Shown here: one piece after another, positions 56,283-64,000 of the stretch
Numbering within the stretch: the stretch's first letter is position 1
Layout of the letters: the number at the start of each line of letters is the position of its first letter
Source of the DNA: Sphaerolaimus hirsutus
Taxonomy: Eukaryota; Nematoda; Chromadorea; Monhysterida; Sphaerolaimidae
Assembly (NCBI GenBank): GCA_964036195.1
Contig: OZ038459.1
Coordinates: forward strand, 11,653,206-11,717,205
Direction of reading: 5' to 3'
Length of the DNA stretch: 64,000 nucleotides
Notes under the pieces: generated by a model
Database searches by the model: none
What the model was told of the DNA's origin: nothing
What the model saw: only the letters and a program-made list of their open reading frames with translations
Made by a program: the position numbers and the translations under genes

Positions 56283-56525
56283 CCGTACTTAATCGAATAA
56301 TTCCCCCGGGGGATTATATTTTCGTCAGACTTTTTTGAGGGGTCTATTCGAGGAGGGAAGTATTCAAGGGAAATATTCCACAAATATGCTTTATAAAAAC
56401 ACTAACATACCTTTTTTGTACAAATTGGACATAACAAATTGATCCTTAAGGAGGGAATTATTCGAGGGGGAGTTATTTTCACAGGGGAGAATGTTTCAAG
56501 AGGGGAATTATTCGAGTAAATACGG
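56283..56525. mobile_element. Family B3 element, full copy
   Basis: CCGTACTTAATCGAATAATT and GAGTAAATACGG with TA on both sides. 243 bp. Confidence 0.8.
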
Positions 56526-56710
56526 TAATTCTGAAATGTAAATGGTAATTTTTCACGAAAAATCAACACTATTGTTCACTCGCATGTCACTCAAAAGTAG
56601 CGCCGTCGTGCCAGCGTCAACCATTAAATACAACGCGATCTATTTACAGTACGATTCGATCGTCGGCCGCCGCTCTAGACGAGCGCGGCAAGGCGGCATA
56701 TTAGGGTCAC

Positions 56711-59700
56711 CTTCTCCGGCTGGCCCTGGCGTCGATGGCGCGCAGGTGCGACACGAGCCGGTTGCTGAAGCCGTGCTGCCGCAGCGCCGACAGGGTGGAC
56801 TCGCGCCGCTTTTGCAGGAAGAACTGCACAGGGCAGAGGGATGATGCTTTGCAATACTCGTGGGATTTTTTCGTTGACCATCGACCAGTGGTCAACAAAA
56901 ACTGAAGAACTGAATAAGGTAAATTGTATTTTTCTAGCTTTGACGACAAATCAACGGTCAAAAGTCACCGAAAGATTTATCATTTTCATCATTTTAAGTA
57001 ACTTTATTCAAAATTCATGTTTAAAAGTAAAGTTTGAATGCAATGATCGACGTAAAATTTTTAACATGAGTTGTTAAAAGTACTGAACTTTTCTGAAAAT
57101 AAACGTTAAGTATTTATTTTTACTCACCACTGAGTACAGAAAACGTTAAGTAATTTTTTTACTTTTACTCATGAGTAAACGTGAGTAAATTACTTTTGTT
57201 CTCGGAAAGCGAAAAAGTGGCAATTTTTGAGAAATTTTGCCCAATTTTCAGTCAAAATAACAAATTCCCAAAAGTTTTCACCCATAAGTTCACTAGTTAA
57301 TGCGTATTTGCCCATTTTTAAGCTATTTTGGATGTTTTTCGTAAAAAAAATAAGTTTTTTCGCCATTTTCCCTTTCAAAAACTACGCGAGTAAGTGTGTA
57401 ATGGTATTTTGTTTTGGTATCCAAAATAAATTTCGAACAGAAACACTGTCCGCAAGTAAATACAATTCATACCTCATAACGTCTGTCCCCCATTGACTGG
57501 TTCTTGATCGTAGCCTCGGTGCGGTCATCCGACCATTTTTCGCTATTGAGATCCAACTTCAAAGTGCCATAGACTTGGTGACATCCTAGAAATAGAAATG
57601 GAGCAATATTTACACAATGAGCCAGTAAAATTAAAACCTGGGGAAGTTAGATCAGGGGCCAGTTCCGCAAATTGAGAAGTGAAATGGCAAAAGCGGAGTG
57701 AAATGGCAAGAAAATTGGCAAAAGCGAACTAAAAAAAGAAAAGTTTGCGGAACTGGCACCTGCTCAACAAGTTTTTTTTATGCCAGCTCGATTCGTAAAT
57801 AAATTTACTCGTTAAGTTTCAGACAGTGCGCAAAAACATGTCGATCCCATTAATCTGTCAAAAAACATGTCGATCTCGCACACACTTACCAATGTATTTA
57901 GGCGGGTTCTGTTTGACCAACTTATACATGGGCAACTGCGTTAAGACGTCCTGTGGCAAACCATCCCGCCAGTCGTTGGTGACGATTTTCTCCAGATATT
58001 GCTGGTCGGTGACATTCTGCCTTACTGACTGGTCGAAAATGTACATGTGCATGAATATGCCCAATCGTTCGGAATCCCAGCCCTGCGTGTTTTAATACGG
58101 TTTTAATCCTTCTAATGGCTAGACATGTTCAGGGGGAAGTTCAAGGCTGACAGATTTGTGGCATACCGCATTACCTCGAAATACCCCCAGGGGGTTTATT
58201 ATTTCGCCAGCAAAATTTGAGGGGGGGGGATAATTCGAGGGGGGGGTTTATTCGAGGGGGGGGGTCTGGTATTTAGCCAGAAATTTTCGGAAATTCCCCA
58301 TACGCAGACGTAGAAAAATCGAACAATCAGATAGATTTATATGTGTTTATAGGCATATATTACTGTATATACACAAAAACCCTTCCCTAACGTCACTTAA
58401 TCATCAGTTTTAACGTGTGTTCTGCATAGTACAGATCACAAACTGCGGTATTTGTCATGTACGTTCACGTTACACTCAATTTTAGGGGGGTATTTCGAGG
58501 GGGGTCTATTATTTCCTCAGCAGAAATTTAGGGGGGGTATTTCGAGGGGGGTTTTTTCAAGGGGGGGGATAATTCGAGGTAATACGGTAGTCAGAATTCT
58601 GTGCCAGCTTCCAAATTAGTGACACAATTCTAAAACCGCAATCGGCAATCTAATTTTCTAAATCGGTGGTATGGATTTGTCTTGAAACTTTTACAAAATT
58701 CCAAAATTTGCTATTATTTACATATTTATTACAATGAGACGTCTCAAAGGAATCTAGACAACACTAAAAGACTTTCCAAATATTCGAACGCACTTTGGCA
58801 TCCATGAGCGTCTTCAAACTGTCCTTATTGAAGCCTTGCTCCTTGAGATTCTGGATGAAGTCGGTCTCGGGCGGCATGCAAAAATAGATGGCGATGTCCT
58901 TGTGGTAGCCCTTCTGGATGCGCTTGTTGCAGCCGAGCGTCCGGTCGCCCTGGATGATTTGGATGCGCGCCACCGTTCTCACCTCCTTCTGGCGGATTGT
59001 CTTGCACCCGTCGCAATACACGCTGCGACGAGATATTCAAACACGCTGGCGGATACATATGCACACAATTTATTAAGAAGAAAAATATTTAAATGAAAAA
59101 GGCGGAGTCTCGTACAAGTGACAAATGTTTAGCGCCTGCAATCATTTTTGGAAAAAAATGTTCGTTAATGATGACGTAATGATGGAGTGATTGATTACGA
59201 AAAATGCATAGCATGCGGTCAGCGGAGTATACCGTATTTCTTCTGATAGAGAATTCACCACCAATTAGGATGAATATTAGAAGTTAGAAGGTAGCGAGAA
59301 ACGGTGCGATTTGTCGCTGAACAAACCAGGAGCCGTAGCCGCCGCAGCCAGTCTCCGGATCGGGGTCGAAGCACCGCTCGGGCGACTCGTTGGTGTCGGG
59401 CGAATAGCGCAGCTCCACGTACATCTCCAGCTCGGCGCTGCGCCGCACACGCGCAAATACACAAGAAATTCACTCAAATCACATTGTAGGTAAAAGGTGA
59501 CTGAACCAACGAGATGTCCCTGAGCACGGCCACGTTGCCCTTGATGAAGTAGCAGCCGCTGTGCCGCGAGTCCTCCACCACGGGCGACTTGTCCGAGTGC
59601 GGGAACACTATGAGCTCGTGCGGCGCCTGCGTCTGGTACTGCTCGTGGTAGGAGCGCGCGCACGGCTCGTGCCGCACCACCTGCGAGATGGACCCTGTCT

Positions 59701-60660
59701 GTTCCCGTTACCGTGCATTGGCGTTCCAGTGCCAGCCCAGACCCTATGCCCTTTAAAATGTCAAGTGTCGTGCAAAGTGACAAAAGCCATGTGAAATGCC
59801 CGGTAAAATGGCAAACGTATGTCCATTTTACACAACTTTTAACACTTTGCATAACATTTGACATCTAACAGGGCATTTTACGGGACGGGACTGCCCCCAG
59901 TCTGTCCTACGCCGCCACGTGCATGTCGAAATATTACTTACACAGGCACTTAACCGGTCTGCCACTTAAATGGTCTCGAAATTGTATTTTTTTGTAAAAT
60001 GGGACGGTTAAGAGATTTTGCTCGGCATTGGCATCAAGTTGATATTTTTTCTGGATTAAAAAATCTTGTTTTGTATATTGATCGGACGTCATGCCTGTCA
60101 CTTGATATGTCATGCACGAATTCGGACGACGTGGGGAACCCAATCAGTTGAGAGCAAAAGTCTTTTGAATTTTCTACCGAAATTTATGCATAAACCAACT
60201 ATACTCCAGTTACTTTACACCCTGCACGCGTGGTTCCCGCTGGAAGCGTGCCAACGATTTTTGCGCATGCGATTTTCATAAAAAAAGTTGAAAAGGTCAT
60301 CGCTGTTATACCGCTATACTTTAACACATTCACAACAATGATTTTCTTTATCTTTTACACAAAAATCGCGTGCTTCATCATTGGCACGCTTCCAACGTGA
60401 GACATAAATGAGTGCGAGGGCAGAGTATCATGTCCGCCGAGTATACCAGTTAAGTAGACTCCAGACTTTCGTCAGTTTTCTACGTGGCTTAGGTTCCTCA
60501 ACAGAAGTATCAGCATTCAACTCACATTCAACTGCATTCTCTGATTAGATGCTCTAAAATTGGGCTGCACAAATGTACCCCGTCCGGCGGTGCCGTCGTT
60601 CAAGCTGTGCACCAGCGTCAGGCACAATGACGCGCCCAGCAGTAGCGATAAAATAGACAT
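56711..60660 (-). CDS. Gene D: predicted secreted protein, 8 exons, at least 402 aa, 3' end open
   Basis: Exons: 60579-60660, 59942-60094, 59502-59694, 59327-59437, 58773-59022, 57890-58082, 57473-57585, 56711-56823, all phase-consistent with GT-AG. The start MSILSLLLGASLCLTLVHS is a clear signal peptide. The body holds a Cys-rich part with GCGGYGSCVYCDGC (C at regular spacing), a run YFCMPPETDFIQNLKEQGFN, and WDSERLGIFMHMYIFDQSV. A basic end follows (FFLQKRRESTLSALRQHGF). NQS near the end is a possible glycosylation site. No known family is recognised; it looks like an extracellular, disulphide-bonded protein. The donors after exons 4 and 5 (GTTTGT, GTCTTT) are weak. The last donor (AAG/GTGACC, phase 2) shows that the gene continues; a phase-compatible segment is 44699-44752. 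Confidence 0.75.
57057..57480. mobile_element. Family E element in intron 7 of gene D
   Basis: It starts AGTTGTTAAAAGTACTGAAC and matches 20408-20911 in reverse. Its far end is decayed and runs close to the exon 57473-57585. Confidence 0.6.
58166..58587. mobile_element. Family B element in intron 5 of gene D
   Basis: CCGCATTACCTCGAAATACC to GGTAATACGG, TA on both sides. It is the best match to the LINE-split copy at 26722-31818, sharing TCAGTTTTAACGTGTGTTCT-like and AAACTGCGGTATTTGTCATG sequence. Confidence 0.85.
59730..59900. mobile_element. Family A element inside intron 2 of gene D
   Basis: TGCCAGCCCAGACCCTATGC to GGGACGGGACTGCCCCCAG, with CCAG on both sides. Splicing uses sites outside the element (donor 59941, acceptor 59695), so here it is a passenger. 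Confidence 0.7.
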
Positions 60661-60799
60661 TGTGCCCGCGTCTTTTGATACGGTAGTTTAGACCAGAAAG
60701 CAATTGTGAATAAATGTGTACCAAATCTCGGCCGGATTGTGTTTACCGTGGTCGTCCTTGGTTTTTACCAGTGCGTCTGCGGGCGTGTTGGCATCTTTA

Positions 60800-60916
60800 G
60801 TGACGGAAAAGCGCCATGGCGCTAGCGCTAGCGCCAGCGCCCAAGAAGGAATACAGCTTTTAGCGCATTTCGCACCGTGGCCTGGCATTGACTTAGCGCT
60901 TTTTACATCTCTAGTC
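60800..60916. repeat. GCGCC MITE, decayed
   Basis: TAGTGACGGAAAAGCGCCAT at the left and AGCGCTTTTTACATCTCTA at the right, 21 bp longer core than a perfect palindrome. No clear TSD. Confidence 0.5.
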
Positions 60917-61031
60917 AGATGTGTCCGCTTGAGAGCGCCAAACCACTTTTTGTATTTGTTTGATGATGTCACGAGGATGTTTCGGAAATCGCATTGAAAA
61001 TTTGACGCATAAATATTATTTTATGTGCCTA

Positions 61032-61467
61032 CCGTATATCCTCGAATAAGTCCCCCGGGGAGTTATTGTTTCGTCAGAGTTTTTGAGGGGGGAGTTATTC
61101 AAGGGTGGGGAGTTATTCAAGGGTGGGGAGTTATTCAAGGGAGGGAGTTATTTTTTCCTCATAATATTCAGGAAAACCTGCAGGTAGATAGGTGTGTATA
61201 CACTGCGTAATACACACACTGTGCATCTGCTTTCGCTGCCGTATGCTAACATCCTTTGTATTTTTTGTCTCACACACTGCACTGTATTTGCATTTCGTTT
61301 TTTTCACTTGTTCCAGTATCCTCTCCACTCATCACAGAGGGGGGAGTTATTCAAGGGTGGGGAGTTATTCAAGGGAGGGAGTTATTTTTTCGTAAGTGTT
61401 TTTGAGGGGGGAGTTATTCAAGGGTGGGGAGTTATTCAAGGGGGGGGTCTTATTCAAGGATATACGG
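61032..61467. mobile_element. Family B3 element, full copy
   Basis: CCGTATATCCTCGAATAAGT to CAAGGATATACGG, TA on both sides. Core of GGGGAGTTATTCAAGGGTG tandem units. Confidence 0.8.
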
Positions 61468-61962
61468 TATTTTACCTATCGTATTTTTACTGATAGATGG
61501 ACTATCTTCTAGACCGTCGTCAGGTTTCCCCTCCCCTTACATTTGAAGGTAACTCAATACTACCGATTTACTCGAATAATTCCAATCTCTTGAATAATCC
61601 CCCCTCTAGGAGGTGGTAGACGGGTGGGGAAAAATATACCCCACCCTGAATAATCCCCCACGAATAAAACACCGAAATAAAAAAGTGAAACTCAAGCTTC
61701 GTTTCCCCAAAAAAATTCAAAAGTCAAATTACCATTTTTAAAGTACATTCAAAATACGTTTCACAAATAGCAACTCAAAACACAGAAGGTGTTCATACCA
61801 AAGAACTTGCCCATCATTAGTGAAAAAACATGCCATCTTTCTATAGGAGATGCAGTGTTTACTTGATGGATTACAGTAAAAAAAGCGTTCCTCGCGGCGT
61901 CTCGACAAGACGTCACGGTGCTATCAAATTGATCAATCTAACGCAATCAAATCTGTTTTTAA

Positions 61963-62388
61963 AGCCGGAATTACAGCTCAGCGGCGTTTGACGTGAAATG
62001 ATGACGTCGTAAAATTGATTACATCAAAATAGACAAAGGTACAGCATTGAAATTTCAGAATTAGATGGTTCTAGTAATTGTGTGTAATGTCCCAAAAAAA
62101 ATTTACCAAATAATCATTATTTAAGTAGTTATTAATTAAACGTCAAAATTTTTTGGTGACGTTAAATGTTTGACGTGAAATGTTGACGTAGGATGTTCCA
62201 ATTTTGACGTTAAATTAATAACTTATTAAATAATAACTATTTTCTTAAATTTTTTTTAGGACATTACACACAATTACTAGAACTATCAAATTCTGAAATT
62301 TCAACACTGTACCTATCTCTATTTTGATGTAATCAATTTTACGACGTCATCATTTCACGTCAAACGCCGCTGAGCTGTAATTCCGGCT
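61963..62388. mobile_element. Fold-back element with TAA target duplication
   Basis: The first 71 bp (AGCCGGAATTACAGCTCAGC..) are perfectly inverted at the other end, and the arms continue imperfectly to the centre. TAA lies on both sides. The arms contain TGACGTGAAATGATGACGTC words. Harbinger-like by target. Confidence 0.85.
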
Positions 62389-62480
62389 TAAGGAGTACTC
62401 GGCATGTTTATTGACATCGCCTTCTTTACAAGAGATCCGGAAACGTGTGTACGCCAAAAGCTAGTCAAACGGCGTGAATA

Positions 62481-62899
62481 CCGTATTACCTTGAAATACC
62501 CCCATGGGGGTTTATTATTTCGCCAGCAAAATTTGAGGGGGGTTATTTCGAGGGGGGGTATTCGAGGTTTTTTTTATTATTTCATCAGAAATTTTCGTGA
62601 AATTCATAGTAAAGAATACGCTTTTTCATACACAAAAACGGTAATAAACGTGAGAAATTTGGTCATATTTGGGCTATAGGTGTACATCTGTACACAAATG
62701 AGCGTAAAAGTATCACTGCAATCCAAATTAGTAGTAATAGATACATCATGTACATTGCATACACGATGTCCATCATTCAGGAGGGGGGTATTTCGAGGGG
62801 GAGTTTATTATTTCCCCAGCCCATTTTGAGGGGGTTTAATTCGAGGGGGGGGGGGGGGTTAATTCAAGGGGGGGGGGGGGGTAATTCGAGGTAATACGG
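62481..62899. mobile_element. Family B element, full copy
   Basis: CCGTATTACCTTGAAATACC to GAGGTAATACGG, TA on both sides, with long G runs (up to 14). Confidence 0.85.
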
Positions 62900-63176
62900 T
62901 AGGTATGAATTTTCTAAGGCGAACATTCATGGACTTCGCATTTTTTGCAGTTGTATTTTTAAGTAGGTACCTAGTTATGGTGCAGATTAGCCAACGTCTG
63001 GGGGTCTAAAACGGCATCAGCTACGTTTGCGGGACGATATTGACCGATGTGGTAAATGCAAAAATGTGTAAGCCAGGACTTTTGATTCAGACACAAAGTA
63101 CCACAGGTATTAGCGCCAAATGGGATACAACTTTACAATCAAAATAAAGATTGAAGCATTAGCAGTAATGCGTGTG

Positions 63177-63365
63177 CACACGCTAAACGTCAAACTGTGT
63201 GCTGGTAAACTCATAAATCGGCTTTGAACGCATTTGAGTTTACTGGAATGAGTTATTCTTGATACCCATCAACTGCAGTTGACAGACACCTCATTTCGGT
63301 AAACTCACATGCATTCAAAGCCGATTTATGAGTTTACCAGCACACAGTTTGCAGCCTAGCGTGTG
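63177..63365. repeat. Family I inverted-repeat element
   Basis: Ends CACACGCTA/TAGCGTGTG, then about 30 bp of inverted GTGTGCTGGTAAACTCATAA. The core ATCAACTGCAGTTGACAG is close to the core at 21019-21211. Confidence 0.75.
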
Positions 63366-63571
63366 TACCCCCACTTCGTCATAAATTTGGCGGGGCTACT
63401 TCGAGGAGGGCTTATTCGAGGGCGGTTTATTATTTCGGCATAAATTTTCGTGAAATTCATAGTAAAAATACGCTTTATATACCCAAACCAGTAAATAATG
63501 TGTCCAAACAGGATTGTGTGTAGCTGCGATGCAAACTGGCAGCAATATATACATCGTGTAGATTCATATTA

Positions 63572-63730
63572 CCGTATTACCTCGAATTAACCCCCCCCCT
63601 TGAATTACCCCCCCCCCTCGAAATACCCCCCCCCCCTAAAATTTGGCTGAGGAAATAATAAATCCCACCCCTCGAAATACCCCCCTCAAAACTCTCACTC
63701 TGAAAAAATAAACCCCCTGGGGGTATTTTA
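63572..63730. repeat. Truncated family B element
   Basis: It starts CCGTATTACCTCGAATTAAC after TA, then C-rich units up to CCCCCTGGGGGTATTTT. The right terminus is missing. Confidence 0.6.
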
Positions 63731-64000
63731 TGTATGTTGAATGCGATAAGTGAATTCATCCACGCCTGAGTGTGTAAATGCAATAAATTGATCATGAGTT
63801 GGATGAAAATTCTCAGGAAAAATAACACCAATTTTGTAGCAACTTCAATCATTTATCTACCTATTATGAATACTAATTAAAATGATTGCGCTGGATAGTG
63901 GGTATTGCTTGTGAAAGGGGTATAAAATATTCAGAGGAATATTACAGTGGACTAGAGCAGCGAAATCGACAGCCGTCGAATATCGATTCATAGCCTTTGC

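Noticed and set aside
1..64000. tRNA, rRNA, CRISPR array, LTR retroelements, viral insertions
   Set aside because: No cloverleaf with B-box, no rRNA core words, no spaced direct repeats, no paired LTRs and no viral protein signature were found by eye.

Overview
This window reads as nuclear DNA of an animal, probably a marine or other aquatic invertebrate that I cannot place more precisely. The evidence is: genes broken into small exons with GT-AG introns (the shortest about 40-64 nt), signal peptides and membrane segments, a non-LTR retrotransposon, and a dense crowd of terminal-inverted-repeat (TIR) elements. Nothing bacterial or viral is visible. The longest open frames are not the genes. 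The genes had to be chained by hand from short exons using splice signals and reading phase.

Left part (1-12.4 kb) is gene-dense. On the minus strand lie gene A (5042 to about 995, 14 exons, 694 aa, secreted/type I membrane protein) and gene B (8608-6767, 8 exons, 411 aa). Gene C (9265-11859, 6 exons, 600 aa, with a DTAP repeat) is on the plus strand. The last exon of a membrane protein, gene G (12344-12087, minus), converges on gene C. Genes B and C diverge from a shared 0.65-kb spacer.

Middle (12.4-26 kb) is almost all repeats: perfect and imperfect fold-backs, MITEs, two hAT-like elements, and a 3.5-kb block of 30-bp and ~116-bp satellites beside Helitron/Helentron-like ends. From 26.4 to 32.0 kb there is a Russian-doll nest: a hAT-like element contains a TA-flanked element, which contains a LINE whose RT frame is broken by one in-frame TGA.

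Right part (32-64 kb) holds gene E (about 33.84-32.89 kb, minus, partial), isolated exon candidates (38.9, 44.5, 47.7-48.2, 48.5, 50.4 and 54.3 kb), and gene D (60660 to 56711, minus, 8 chained exons, secreted, open at its 3' end). These sit among at least a dozen TA-flanked elements with G-rich cores.

The main discovery is a TIR-element family (family A) whose copies coincide with introns. In genes A (twice) and C (once) the element starts with the GT donor, ends with the AG acceptor, is flanked by a CAG duplication, and its removal restores the reading frame. One further copy probably does the same near 48 kb. These behave as introners, i.e. transposons that make new introns. A different TIR sequence also forms intron 10 of gene A. 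Other notable finds are a 49-bp fully palindromic insertion with a perfect 9-bp target duplication, a 124-bp perfect inverted repeat, and a satellite that seems to have grown from a family-A terminus. Functions of genes A-G are not recognised. All exon models are read by eye and need transcript support.
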